A stretch of DNA of 64,000 bases from Lewinella sp. IMCC34191 (GTDB lineage: Bacteria; Bacteroidota; Bacteroidia; Chitinophagales; Saprospiraceae). The notes beneath the pieces were generated by a model. That model made no database searches. It saw only the letters and a list, made by a program, of their open reading frames with translations, and had not been told where the DNA came from. This document shows, piece by piece, positions 47,418 to 55,974 of this stretch (positions are counted from its first letter, which is position 1; the number at the start of each line of letters is the position of its first letter). The position numbers and the translations under genes are program-made. The stretch covers positions 186,001 through 250,000 of the forward strand of contig NZ_QNQZ01000006.1 of assembly GCF_003390935.1 (NCBI RefSeq), in the 5' to 3' direction.

Positions 47418-48248
47418 TTATCCAAGCGCAACGTGCTTGAAGTCGGTAACCTTAAGACCTTTCTCGACGCTGTCGAGGTACTGTGCCACCGATTGCTTGT
47501 CGCTCTTCACGAAAGCCTGGTTCTCCAGGGTGTTCTCCTTGAAGAACTTATTGAGGCGACCCTGGGCGATTTTGTCCAGCATAGCTTCGGGCTTACCCTC
47601 CTGGCGGGCGAGGTCCTTGGCGATGTCAAGTTCCTGGTTGATGGTTGCCTCATCAATGCCGTCCTTATTTACGGCAACGGGCTTCATGGCCGCAACCTGC
47701 ATGGCTACGTCACGACCGGCATCGAAGGCCTGCTCATCGTTCTTGTTCAGGGCTACCAGTACACCCGCACGGTAACCGCTGTGGATATAAGGAGCTACCA
47801 GCGGCGCTTCGAGCTGCTCGTAGGCGGTGACGTTGATCTTTTCGTTGATCTTGCCGACCATCTCGGTCACCTTGTCACCGATGGTCAGGTCACCCTCCAT
47901 CTTGAGTGCACGAAGGGCGTCCACGTCAGCGGGGCGCTGGGCAAGTGCGATATCGGCAATTTTCTGTGCGAAGGCTACGAAATCGTCGTTCTTAGCGACG
48001 AAGTCGGTTTCGCTGCTCAGGCGTACGATCACGCCGTAATCATTGTTGTCGCTCACCTGGGCGATAACGACTCCCTCGTTGGCTTCGCGGTCGCCCCGCT
48101 TGGCGGCAACCTTTTCCCCGCGCTTGCGCAGGATCTCGATGGCCTTGTCAAAATCGCCATCGGCTTCCGCCAGGGCCTTTTTACAATCCATCATGCCGGA
48201 ACCGGTCATGTCCCGTAGTTTCTTTACGTCTTTAGCGCTGATCGCCAT
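47418..48248 (-). CDS. tsf: Translation elongation factor Ts
   Basis: 276 residues. EF-Ts exchanges GDP for GTP on EF-Tu. The N-terminal UBA-like domain with LRDMTGSGMMDCKKALAEADGDFDKAIEILRKRG is unmistakable, and DFVAKNDDFVAFA is the first core motif. Length is normal for Bacteroidota. It is the last gene of the ribosomal operon; a strong terminator follows. Confidence 0.97.
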   Translation of the reverse strand: MAISAKDVKKLRDMTGSGMMDCKKALAEADGDFDKAIEILRKRGEKVAAKRGDREANEGVVIAQVSDNNDYGVIVRLSSETDFVAKNDDFVAFAQKIADIALAQRPADVDALRALKMEGDLTIGDKVTEMVGKINEKINVTAYEQLEAPLVAPYIHSGYRAGVLVALNKNDEQAFDAGRDVAMQVAAMKPVAVNKDGIDEATINQELDIAKDLARQEGKPEAMLDKIAQGRLNKFFKENTLENQAFVKSDKQSVAQYLDSVEKGLKVTDFKHVALG

Positions 48249-48313
48249 TTTATACCTTTTTTTGTCTATTAAATTGATTGGTACGGTAGCCAGTAGCCAT
48301 GGGCTCAGCCGAA

Positions 48314-48367
48314 GGGGTAGTACGGTGGTCTAACCTACCGTACTACCCCCTGCCGTACTACCGTACT
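48314..48367 (-). repeat. Hairpin and CCGTACTAC repeats between rpsB and tsf
   Basis: GGGGTAGTACGGT (48314-48326) and ACCGTACTACCCC (48337-48349) are exact complements with a 10-base loop that can itself pair (GGT/ACC). Two more CCGTACTA units follow (48353-48367). The repeat sits directly after the rpsB stop and could reduce read-through into tsf. Confidence 0.65.
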
Positions 48368-48372
48368 AAAAC

Positions 48373-49122
48373 CTATTCCGCGGTGGCTGCGGCTTCGGTT
48401 TCCTCACCGGCGCTCTCCTTGGCGTCCTTCTCCTCGCTGCGCTCGGAGAGACCTTCCTTAATGCACTCGATCAGGTAGTTGATGATTACACCGACGGCCT
48501 TGCTGGCGTCGTCGTTGCCGGGGATGGCGTAGTCGACACTGGTGGGGTCCGCATTGGTGTCAACGATACCGAAGGTGCGCATACCGAGCTTCTTAGCTTC
48601 GGCGATGGCAAGGTGTTCGTGTACGATGTCGACGACGAAGATGGCGTTGGGGATACGCTGCATATCAGCGATACCGCCCAGTACCTTGTTCATCTTGTCG
48701 TGCTCCCGGGTAAGGGTGAGCCGCTCCTTCTTGGTTACACTGTCCAGGGTACCGTCGTTGAGCATGCGCTCGATGTTCTGCATCTTGCGGATGGAGCGAC
48801 GGATGGTGTTGAAGTTGGTCAGCATACCGCCCTGCCACCGGTCGGTAACGTAAGGCATATTGACTTCCTTGGCGGCGGCGGTGACGATGTCGCGGGCCTG
48901 CTTCTTGGTGGCGACGAAGAGGATCTTCTTACCGGCACGGGCGATCTGACGCATCGCGTTTCCGGCGCGATCGAGGTTCTCCAGAGTGCGGTTCAGGTCG
49001 ATGAGGTGGATGCCGTTCTTCTCGGTGAAGATATAGGGCGACATCTTGGGGTTCCACTTCCGGCGCAGGTGACCGAAGTGAACGCCGGCCTCCAGGAGCT
49101 GCTGATGGGTGGGCTTAGCCAT
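48373..49122 (-). CDS. rpsB: 30S ribosomal protein S2
   Basis: 249 residues. LLEAGVHFGHLRRKWNPKMSPYIFTEKNGIHLIDL is compressed here as the classic S2 N-terminus (HFGHLRRKWNPKM), with FVATKKQARDIV and RWQGGMLTNF downstream and an acidic Glu/Ala tail common in Bacteroidota. It is the third gene of the operon, followed by tsf, as in most bacteria. Confidence 0.97.
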   Translation of the reverse strand: MAKPTHQQLLEAGVHFGHLRRKWNPKMSPYIFTEKNGIHLIDLNRTLENLDRAGNAMRQIARAGKKILFVATKKQARDIVTAAAKEVNMPYVTDRWQGGMLTNFNTIRRSIRKMQNIERMLNDGTLDSVTKKERLTLTREHDKMNKVLGGIADMQRIPNAIFVVDIVHEHLAIAEAKKLGMRTFGIVDTNADPTSVDYAIPGNDDASKAVGVIINYLIECIKEGLSERSEEKDAKESAGEETEAAATAE

Positions 49123-49179
49123 TGTTTTTTATTGGTGTCCGGCAGGGCGAGCCAACCGGGGATTTTTGAATTACTGTTG

Positions 49180-49229
49180 GGCGCTGGTTGCTAGGCGCTG
49201 GTTGCTAGTTGCTAGGCGCTGGTTGCTGG
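49180..49229 (-). repeat. GTTGCTA-based tandem repeat in the rpsI-rpsB spacer
   Basis: GGCGCTGGTTGCTA at 49180-49193 and 49194-49207, GTTGCTA at 49208-49214, then GGCGCTGGTTGCT at 49215-49227. The units are built on the heptamer GTTGCTA and run right up to the rpsI stop codon, so they lie in the 3' untranslated part of rpsI inside a ribosomal operon. Confidence 0.8.
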
Positions 49230-49619
49230 TTAGCGCTTGCTGAACTGGAAGCTCTTACGGGCTTTGGGCTTACCGTACTTCTTACGTTCTACAACGCGGG
49301 CGTCGCGGGTTAGCAGCTTGTTGCTCTTTAGCGGGCTGCGGAAGTCTTCGTTCAACTTCACCAGCGCGCGGCTAATCGCCATCCGGATGGCTTCGGCCTG
49401 GCCTTTATAGCCACCACCGTCTACATTGACCTTCAGGTCGTAGATGCTGTTATCCACCTCGATGACGCGGAAGGGCTGAACGATCTTGCCCTGGACGTGC
49501 GTCTGGGGGAAGTAGTTCTTGTAATCCTTTCCGTTAACGGTGATATTACCCTTCCCCTGCATGAGGTAGACACGGGCGACGGCGGCCTTGCGACGGCCAA
49601 TTGCATTAATTTGTTCCAT
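49230..49619 (-). CDS. rpsI: 30S ribosomal protein S9
   Basis: 129 residues. AIGRRKAAVARVYLMQGKGNITVNGK at the N-terminus and the C-terminal RKKYGKPKARKSFQFSKR are diagnostic of S9, whose basic tail reaches the decoding P site. It lies 7 bases after rplM, the usual pair. Confidence 0.97.
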   Translation of the reverse strand: MEQINAIGRRKAAVARVYLMQGKGNITVNGKDYKNYFPQTHVQGKIVQPFRVIEVDNSIYDLKVNVDGGGYKGQAEAIRMAISRALVKLNEDFRSPLKSNKLLTRDARVVERKKYGKPKARKSFQFSKR

Positions 49620-49626
49620 TGTACTT

Positions 49627-50067
49627 CTACTTCAGTTCCTGGGGTTGCTGTGCGGTGTGGGGATGCTCGGGGCCGTTGTACACGTGCAGTTTCTTGTACT
49701 GAGCGCGGCCGAGTTTGGTCTTGGGCATCATGCCGCGGACGGCGTGTTCCAGGACGATTTCCGGCTTCCGGTCCATGATCTGGCGGGGCGTTGCCGCCCG
49801 CTGGCCGCCGGGGTAACCGGTGTGGCGCAGGTAAACTTTCTTGTTGAACTTCTGGCCCGTGAAACGGACTTTGTCGGCATTGATTACCACGACGTGGTCG
49901 CCGTTGTCGAAGTGGGGGGTGAAGTCGGGCTTGTGCTTGCCGCGCAGTACGCGCGCAATCTTCGTGGCCAGACGACCGACGATCTCGCCTTCGGCGTCGA
50001 TCACGTGCCACTTCCGCTCCACGGTACTGGCGTTAGCCGACTGCGTCTTGTAGGATAAGGTATTCAC
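49627..50067 (-). CDS. rplM: 50S ribosomal protein L13
   Basis: 146 residues. KWHVIDAEGEIVGRLATKIA, VVVINADKVRFTG and LRHTGYPGGQ are the family hallmarks; length is typical. First gene of the rplM-rpsI-rpsB-tsf operon, with a promoter about 80 bases upstream and a ~70-base leader that may carry control signals. Confidence 0.97.
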   Translation of the reverse strand: MNTLSYKTQSANASTVERKWHVIDAEGEIVGRLATKIARVLRGKHKPDFTPHFDNGDHVVVINADKVRFTGQKFNKKVYLRHTGYPGGQRAATPRQIMDRKPEIVLEHAVRGMMPKTKLGRAQYKKLHVYNGPEHPHTAQQPQELK

Positions 50068-50143
50068 TGGAAATACTTGATTTTAACTGATTTATCGCAC
50101 CCGCAACACCGCCCCGGTGGAGACGCGATTACGAAAGCGGACG

Positions 50144-50175
50144 CAAAGGTAAGTTTATCCCCGGCGATTAACAAG
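50144..50175 (-). promoter_or_regulatory. Promoter of the rplM operon
   Basis: On the minus strand CTTG (50175-50172), a 20-base spacer and TACCTTTG (50151-50144), a perfect TAnnTTTG box. The predicted start site is ~70 bases before the rplM ATG. Confidence 0.7.
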
Positions 50176-50258
50176 CATATCGACACTTAATTTTCATCAC
50201 GCACCCGTATAAGTCACTGAAAAACAGTCCGAATTTCGCACGGAACCATAATCGGCTA

Positions 50259-51968
50259 CTATTCGGCCACTTTTTCCTCGCGCTCCCGGGGTAATGCGCG
50301 GCCGTCCGCCGCTTCGGCCAAATAACGGATCATCGCTTCCCGTAAATCACAGTGCAACTGCCAGGCACTGCTGGAGTCACGTGCGGACACCAAACACCGT
50401 ATTTCCATGGCCACGTTATCGCTGTCGACCACCTGTACCGTAGGCTCGCTTTCCCCGTCGTACAGCTCATGATCCTTTAGCAATGCAGCGAACTTGTCGC
50501 GGACACGGTCGACATCGGTCCGAAAGTCGGCGTGCAGCACAATGGGCTTGAGCATATGCGGATCGTTCATGCTCCAGTTCTGGAAGGGATTAGTGATGAA
50601 GTATTTGAGGGGAATGATCAGTCGGCGGGCGTCCCAGGTTTTGATAACCAGGTAAGTGAAGCGAATTTCCTCGACGGTGCCGTACTCCCCTTCGAAGATC
50701 ACGCTATCCCCGATCCGGGCGGGTTTGGTAATGGCGATCTGCAATCCGGCCATAATGTTACCCAGCGTAGGTTGGGCGGCGATACCCAGTAGAATGGTGG
50801 CCAGACCGGCGGACGCCAGCAGGCTCACCCCCAGGTTCTGCAGGGAAGGAAACTGGCTGGTAATGACGCCGATGCCGACGACGATCACCACAAATGTGAT
50901 CACCCGCCGGGCCACGCTGATGGTGGTCAGCGTCCGCCGGCTTTCCATATTATCCTCGTCGCTGACGTCCTCCACCTGCGTTTCGGTCAGCCGCTCCATG
51001 ACGTAATCAATAATGCGCATCACGAGCCAGGTCACGGTACCGACCACGACCACTAACAGTAAGGCATACAAGTACGGCGACCAGCCCCCCGCTATGCTGA
51101 GCAGGTTATTCATGCAGAGGTAGAAGATGAATATCGACAGCGCCAGGGCGGTAGGCGTCGCCACGTGATCGCTCAGATCGGTCAGCCATTCGCTGTCGCT
51201 CCGGTTGAGCAGCCGGTGCGTGATGGTCTTGATCAGTATAAACAGCAGATAGCACAGGAAAGCAAGTAGCACGACCGCCAGTACTTTCCAGAGCGAAATG
51301 CCCAGCACCACCTTGTCCGCCCATTCGGGCACGTTGCGGTCCAGCCAGGTAGGACCGAATTCGGCGTACAGCGCTTCGATGTTCTCTACCGTAGGCGCCG
51401 CGATCACCCAGATCGGTGCCCGCTCGCCTACCCGTACCCGCTGCAAATTGAGGGGAATATCCCGGTCACCCAGCCCGAGCCGACCAAAGGAGAGGAGGCG
51501 TCGGGGCTGCCCGGCAACCGCCTGCTTACCTGCTCCGGCTACGTTGACCTGCGCGTCGGCCCGGTCCGGCAGATCGTCCCAGGCCAGCGACACGCGCTGG
51601 GTCATGACGTAGTATAACTTTTCGGCCAGGATGGCTGCCTGCTCCTGCTGAACGCCCTGCGGCAACAGGTTTAAGTTTAGCACGTAGGCCGCCGCGGCAA
51701 AGTCGCCCTCCCGGCACGACAGGATAAAATGCTCGAGTGCGGCCTGCGGCGTACGCAGGTTGATGCGGGTCGGCCGCTCGGGAAGGTCGTCATTTAGCCG
51801 TTCGAGCTGGTAGTACGCCTCGTTGTATCCCCCCAGGGCCAGCGTATCGGGTGAACGCGCAGACTGCCCCGCCACCACGGAATCCTTGGTAGGCAAGGTA
51901 TCGCCCGTTCCACGCTGGGCGGAGAGCAGGACGGGAAGCATAAGGAGTAAGTAGAAAAGTGGACGCAT
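50259..51968 (-). CDS. MscS-type mechanosensitive channel with exported N-terminal domain
   Basis: 569 residues. A signal peptide (cut near LSA, ~17) is followed by a ~200-residue periplasmic region, then five hydrophobic segments (about 225-250, 270-295, 300-325, 350-370, 380-400). The last is the pore-lining type: LGVSLLASAGLATILLGIAAQPTLGNIMAGLQIAITKP is abbreviated here as GLATILLGIAAQPTLGN. A beta-domain follows (GDSVIFEGEYGTVEEI, YLVIKTWDARRLIIPLKYF). It probably gates in response to membrane tension or acts as a small-conductance channel. It is a single gene with its own 190-base upstream spacer. Confidence 0.88.
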   Translation of the reverse strand: MRPLFYLLLMLPVLLSAQRGTGDTLPTKDSVVAGQSARSPDTLALGGYNEAYYQLERLNDDLPERPTRINLRTPQAALEHFILSCREGDFAAAAYVLNLNLLPQGVQQEQAAILAEKLYYVMTQRVSLAWDDLPDRADAQVNVAGAGKQAVAGQPRRLLSFGRLGLGDRDIPLNLQRVRVGERAPIWVIAAPTVENIEALYAEFGPTWLDRNVPEWADKVVLGISLWKVLAVVLLAFLCYLLFILIKTITHRLLNRSDSEWLTDLSDHVATPTALALSIFIFYLCMNNLLSIAGGWSPYLYALLLVVVVGTVTWLVMRIIDYVMERLTETQVEDVSDEDNMESRRTLTTISVARRVITFVVIVVGIGVITSQFPSLQNLGVSLLASAGLATILLGIAAQPTLGNIMAGLQIAITKPARIGDSVIFEGEYGTVEEIRFTYLVIKTWDARRLIIPLKYFITNPFQNWSMNDPHMLKPIVLHADFRTDVDRVRDKFAALLKDHELYDGESEPTVQVVDSDNVAMEIRCLVSARDSSSAWQLHCDLREAMIRYLAEAADGRALPREREEKVAE

Positions 51969-52069
51969 GCTAATCTACGTGGAGCGGGGAAGGATGTTTA
52001 TCCGGCTTGCTGATCCGGCCGTTATTCGTCCAATAAGTTCGCTATCAGGGGCCTATCGTCCCTTAAGCC

Positions 52070-53272
52070 TTAGGGGATCGTGAACGTGAAGGTCGACCCG
52101 ACCCCAATCTCGGAGCTTACCGAGATCGCTCCGCCCAGCGCCTCGACCAGGCGCTTGACGATACTCAGGCCGACGCCGTGCCCCTGGAGGATGTCTTCAG
52201 CATCCAGGGCGGTATGGAAAAGCCGGAAGATCGCATCCAGATGGTGCGCCGGAATACCACGCCCGTTATCCCGGACGTGAAACGTATAACCGCTGTCCTT
52301 ATCAAACTCCCCGGAGATCTCTACGCGGCATTCCTTCTTGTCATTGAATCGAATAGCGTTACCGATCAGATTCTGGAAGATCTGCAACAGGGCGATCGAA
52401 GAGCTTTGTAATACTTCTACCGTACCCAGATATTCCACCGCGCAGGTATCGGCTATTTGGATGTGCCGGACCGCCCGCTCAATGGTATCGCGAAGATTCA
52501 CCTCCTCGAAAGATACCTTTAGGGTATGCGCCGCCTTACTGTAGGTTAGTACGCCTTCAATCATGTAGGTGGCATCCGTGGCCCGCCGCTCGATCATCTT
52601 AACCAGCGACATGCCATCCTCGGGCAGAAGGTCATGGTAATCTTCCCGAAGCAATTCACCGGCCTGCCGGATGTTTCGCACGGGCGCCTTCAGGTCGTGC
52701 GCAATGACGTGGCTAAAATCGGTCAGCAGTTTGTAGGCCGATTCGCGTTCCCGCAAGAGCTTATTCCCGCGGTCCACGGCGCGGCGCAACTCGAATAGCC
52801 GTACGGCCTGGCGGGCCAGTTTTCTCAGGGCCGACAGCTGTAGTTCGTCCAGCTGATGGGGTTCGTGATCGATAACGCACAAGCTTCCCAGAGCATATCC
52901 ACGCTGGGTGACCAGGGGCATTCCGGCGTAGAAGACAATGTTGGGATCATCCAGAACCAGCGGATTACTCCGGAATCGCTCGTCCGAACGGGCATCCTGA
53001 ACGACCAGGGGTTGGTCGGGCTGGAGAATGGTGTGGGAACAGAAGGCTACGTCCCGGCTGGTTTCGTCCACGCCCAAATCCCAGCCAAACTGGGATTTAA
53101 ACCACTGCCGATCTTTATCGATCAGGCTGATCAGGGAGACTTTAGCACCGCAAATTTGACTGGCCAGACTCGTCAGGTCGTCAAAGTCTTCATCTGGCAG
53201 GGTATCCAGAATATTGTACCGGCGCAATTCTTCTAACCGCTCCTGTTCGTTCTCTGGGTAAATCACTTGCAC
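52070..53272 (-). CDS. GAF-domain sensor histidine kinase, copy 1
   Basis: 400 residues from a GTG at 53272. An N-terminal GAF domain (~20-165: FDDLTSLASQICGAKVSLISLIDKDRQWF, VFYAGMPLVTQRGYALGSLCVID) is followed by a HisKA dimerisation helix with the phosphorylated His in SHVIAHDLKAPVRNI, then HATPase boxes N (NLIGNAIRFND), G1 (DNGRGIPAHH) and G2 (GHGVGLSIVKRL). There is no membrane segment, so it is a soluble kinase. It has a close paralogue directly upstream and no response regulator gene beside it. Confidence 0.92.
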   Translation of the reverse strand: MQVIYPENEQERLEELRRYNILDTLPDEDFDDLTSLASQICGAKVSLISLIDKDRQWFKSQFGWDLGVDETSRDVAFCSHTILQPDQPLVVQDARSDERFRSNPLVLDDPNIVFYAGMPLVTQRGYALGSLCVIDHEPHQLDELQLSALRKLARQAVRLFELRRAVDRGNKLLRERESAYKLLTDFSHVIAHDLKAPVRNIRQAGELLREDYHDLLPEDGMSLVKMIERRATDATYMIEGVLTYSKAAHTLKVSFEEVNLRDTIERAVRHIQIADTCAVEYLGTVEVLQSSSIALLQIFQNLIGNAIRFNDKKECRVEISGEFDKDSGYTFHVRDNGRGIPAHHLDAIFRLFHTALDAEDILQGHGVGLSIVKRLVEALGGAISVSSEIGVGSTFTFTIP

Positions 53273-53312
53273 AAGTTAGAACAATTATATTGCTCGTCCG
53301 GGAACCCCTTAT

Positions 53313-54518
53313 TCAGCGACCGGGTACTGCCGGTAGAAAAACCGAAAAGGTAGCCCCGGCATCGATATTTGAACGTACGGAAATCGTGCCTCCCAGATCA
53401 CCCAGCAGGCGACGCACGATAGAAAGCCCCACACCGTGCCCACGGCGGTGATCGTCAACAGCGGAGTGAAATATCTGGAATATGGCTTCCAGGTGCTGCG
53501 GCGGGATCCCCGGTCCGTTATCGCCTACCGTGAAGTGGTAATTCCCTTGCTGGTCATGCCATCCATCGATTTTCACCCACCCGGCCTCCTTATCGTTAAA
53601 CTTGACCGCGTTGCCGATCAGGTTTTGAAAAATATGCTTCAAAGCGATCGGCGAGGAGTGCACTTCCTCCACCGAGCCCACGTAGGCGATGTCGCAGCCC
53701 GGCCGCCCCACCTGATCGATCACTTCCCTCAGCAGTTGAGGTACCGAAATCCATTCCCTAGATATATCCATACTACGCGCGGCCTTGCTGTAACGAAGTA
53801 CGCCGTCGATCATCCTAGCGGCGTCGGCCGCCCGCTCCTCGATCATGTGAAAAAGCTTGGCACCCTCCGGCGCCAGTTCCGTCAGGAAGTCTTCCCGCAA
53901 TATCTCGCTCGCCTGACGAATGTTGCGAACCGGGGCCTTTAAATCGTGGGCGACAATATGACTGAAGTCCTTGAGCAATCCGTAGGCGTATTCCTTCTCC
54001 TGCAGCCGGGCCTGACTGACTTGTAGGGAGCGGTGTAGTTCCATCAACTTGATGGCCTGGGTACTTAGCCGGCGTAGCGCCCGCAACTGCCCCTCCGTCA
54101 GTGTCCGGGGCTTCAGATCCACTACACACAACGACCCCAGCGCGAAACCTTCCGACGAGCGCAGGGGAAAGCCGGCGTAAAAAACCGCGTGAGGATCACC
54201 GGCCACGAAGCGGTTGTTGCGGAAGCGATCGTCAGCGCGCATATCGGAAACGATCAACGGTCGATGCCTATCCAGGATGGTGTGCGCGCAAAAACCATCC
54301 TGCCGGTCTATTTGCCGACCCGGCACCTGATATCCGTGCTCGGCTTTGTACCATTGTCGGTCGGCATCCACGAGGGTAATCTGCGCGACCGGAGTCTGGC
54401 AAATTTCAGCCGCCAGGCTTACGAGATCGTTATACTCGTCCTCCGGCAGGGAATCCAGAATGTTGAATTCCCGCAAGTTGCGCAGCCGGTCTTCTTCGTC
54501 GGATGGAATCGGGACCAT
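53313..54518 (-). CDS. GAF-domain sensor histidine kinase, copy 2
   Basis: 401 residues from the ATG at 54518; a start at 54632 would add 38 residues unlike the family. The same layout as the next gene downstream: GAF domain (YNDLVSLAAEICQTPVAQITLVDADRQWY), HisKA with SHIVAHDLKAPVRNI, N box NLIGNAVKFND, G1 GDNGPGIPPQH and G2 GHGVGLSIVRRL. The pair clearly arose by duplication, and similar numbering suggests both retain activity. 40 bases separate the two genes. Confidence 0.92.
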   Translation of the reverse strand: MVPIPSDEEDRLRNLREFNILDSLPEDEYNDLVSLAAEICQTPVAQITLVDADRQWYKAEHGYQVPGRQIDRQDGFCAHTILDRHRPLIVSDMRADDRFRNNRFVAGDPHAVFYAGFPLRSSEGFALGSLCVVDLKPRTLTEGQLRALRRLSTQAIKLMELHRSLQVSQARLQEKEYAYGLLKDFSHIVAHDLKAPVRNIRQASEILREDFLTELAPEGAKLFHMIEERAADAARMIDGVLRYSKAARSMDISREWISVPQLLREVIDQVGRPGCDIAYVGSVEEVHSSPIALKHIFQNLIGNAVKFNDKEAGWVKIDGWHDQQGNYHFTVGDNGPGIPPQHLEAIFQIFHSAVDDHRRGHGVGLSIVRRLLGDLGGTISVRSNIDAGATFSVFLPAVPGR

Positions 54519-54604
54519 AATGCCGCGAAGGTACGGCCTAAGCGCGGTGCTGGTACCGCTGACCGGCGGTATGTACCCGTGATGCGGCGGTACGGGGAAA
54601 GCGT

Positions 54605-55171
54605 TTACTTGAGGAACGACCGCATCATCCACAGTTGCTTGTCGATCATGTCCCGGACGCTGATCAGCAAGTCCTGGGTGACAACGTCCGTCTCCCCGGT
54701 TTCGGCGATGCGTTCGCCCAGCCGGTTACTGATTTGCAAGTGGCGGGCCGACAGTAACTCGAGGGTTTCCTTATCGGCCACGAAGCCACCGGGCACGGCG
54801 GGAGACAGGTTAGCATTAGCCGCTACTTCCGCGGGGCGAGCGTCAGCCGGCTCGTCCAGCGCCAGTTTGCGCTCGGCCACTTCATCCATCTTACCGGCAA
54901 TCGCCGTGTAGAATTCTTCATACAATTCATGCAAACTGATAAATAACGGGCCGGTCACGTTCCAGTGCATCTGGTGAATGGCGTGATACTGGTCGTCGAG
55001 TTCATACAGGGTAGCCTGCAATGCCTCCGCCGTGGGAGGAATAGTTAGTTCGGTGCTAGGTACGCGGTCGGCACCTTCGCTGGATGAATAACCGGTCTGG
55101 AGGGTCGCCGTGTCAGCCTGGGAATAACCGACGATGGGAAGGAGAAAGAGTAGAGGAAGGAAAATACGCAT
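54605..55171 (-). CDS. Exported Dps/ferritin-like protein
   Basis: 188 residues starting at the ATG at 55171. Residues 1-19 are a clear signal peptide (LPLLFLLPIVGYSQA), followed by a ~20-residue linker. The rest is Dps-like: LYELDDQYHAIHQMHWNVTGPLFISLHELYEEFY is abbreviated here as HQMHWNVTGPLF, with KMDEVAERKLAL holding the Asp and Glu ligands of the Dps ferroxidase site. Cytoplasmic Dps proteins protect DNA by iron oxidation; this one is predicted to lie in the periplasm or outside the cell, so DNA binding is not expected. It lies upstream of the histidine kinases on the same strand. Confidence 0.82.
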   Translation of the reverse strand: MRIFLPLLFLLPIVGYSQADTATLQTGYSSSEGADRVPSTELTIPPTAEALQATLYELDDQYHAIHQMHWNVTGPLFISLHELYEEFYTAIAGKMDEVAERKLALDEPADARPAEVAANANLSPAVPGGFVADKETLELLSARHLQISNRLGERIAETGETDVVTQDLLISVRDMIDKQLWMMRSFLK

Positions 55172-55323
55172 TACGATATCATTATAATGTTAGAAATCTC
55201 CTGTATACCGTCACCATACTAAAATGAAGTCACCTGACACCGGCAAGCGGGAGTCTGTGCACAACCCCAGCCGTACCCAGTAGGGTTTACGCCTAGATAA
55301 TGTTATGTGGATTGCCCTCCTGC

Positions 55324-55725
55324 CTACCTACCATTGGGCGAAGCCAGCTCTTCAGGTGCCCTTTCCCGCGTACGTGGACCGGGAGATCGATTGACAAACC
55401 AGTAGAAGTACAGGCCTCCGAGGGCGTAAGCCAGGTAATCCAAAAGGTCACGGCTGAAGCCCTCCTCCAAGCGTGGAAAAACCTCTTCGAAAATCACCGC
55501 GAGCAGCAGCGTGGCCACGGCGGTCTCAAACCAGCTCAGCGCGGGCGCCCGCCAGATTAGCTGGCGCTCGTAGAGCCATAGACCGAGTAAGATCGTCGGG
55601 GCCAGGAAAGGATCGAGATAGCTGTCGATGATGGGCATACGAATGTCCAGCCCCCACTGTAGCGCCTGGTGCAGGGCAAAGACCACCACGGCGGCCCACC
55701 AGTATGGATTACGCAGTACGTTCAC
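55324..55725 (-). CDS. Small integral membrane protein
   Basis: 133 residues from the GTG at 55725, which overlaps the stop of the upstream gene as GTGA. Upstream in-frame residues conflict with that gene and are excluded. Four hydrophobic segments (WWAAVVVFALHQALQW, YLDPFLAPTILLGLWLY, WFETAVATLLLAVIFEEV, LLDYLAYALGGLYFYWFV) give a VanZ-like topology. Similar Bacteroidota proteins are listed as magnesium-citrate transporters, which I doubt. Function unknown. Confidence 0.65.
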   Translation of the reverse strand: MNVLRNPYWWAAVVVFALHQALQWGLDIRMPIIDSYLDPFLAPTILLGLWLYERQLIWRAPALSWFETAVATLLLAVIFEEVFPRLEEGFSRDLLDYLAYALGGLYFYWFVNRSPGPRTRERAPEELASPNGR

Positions 55726-55952
55726 AGGACGGCAAAGAATGCGATGATGAGCCCCAATATGATCACGGGAGACAGTGCCAGCAAAACGATAACGCCCAGG
55801 AGCCGGACCCCGATCTTGGCCGCCCCCACCCAAAACGGATCCTCGGCGTTGATGGTGGCCAGGTTGTCCCACCAGCGGTAGGTTTCGGCGGCCTTATCCT
55901 TCAGCGAAACAGCGCCGGAGTCCGGTGCTTGGGGTTCATCCATACTCTCCAA
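55722..55952 (-). CDS. Small membrane protein with one long C-terminal helix
   Basis: 76 residues from the ATG at 55952, or 73 from the ATG at 55943. A hydrophilic N-terminal half (DKAAETYRWWDNLATINAEDPFW) precedes a hydrophobic C-terminal segment (VRLLGVIVLLALSPVIILGL). Translationally coupled to the next membrane protein through GTGA. No family recognised. Confidence 0.62.
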   Translation of the reverse strand: MESMDEPQAPDSGAVSLKDKAAETYRWWDNLATINAEDPFWVGAAKIGVRLLGVIVLLALSPVIILGLIIAFFAVL

Positions 55953-55974
55953 AGGCCATAGTACACAGTGGGGT

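Noticed and set aside
55726-55872. Upstream extension of the small membrane protein at 55324
   Set aside because: The extra residues overlap the coupled upstream gene in another frame and have no membrane-protein character; the GTG at 55725 is used.
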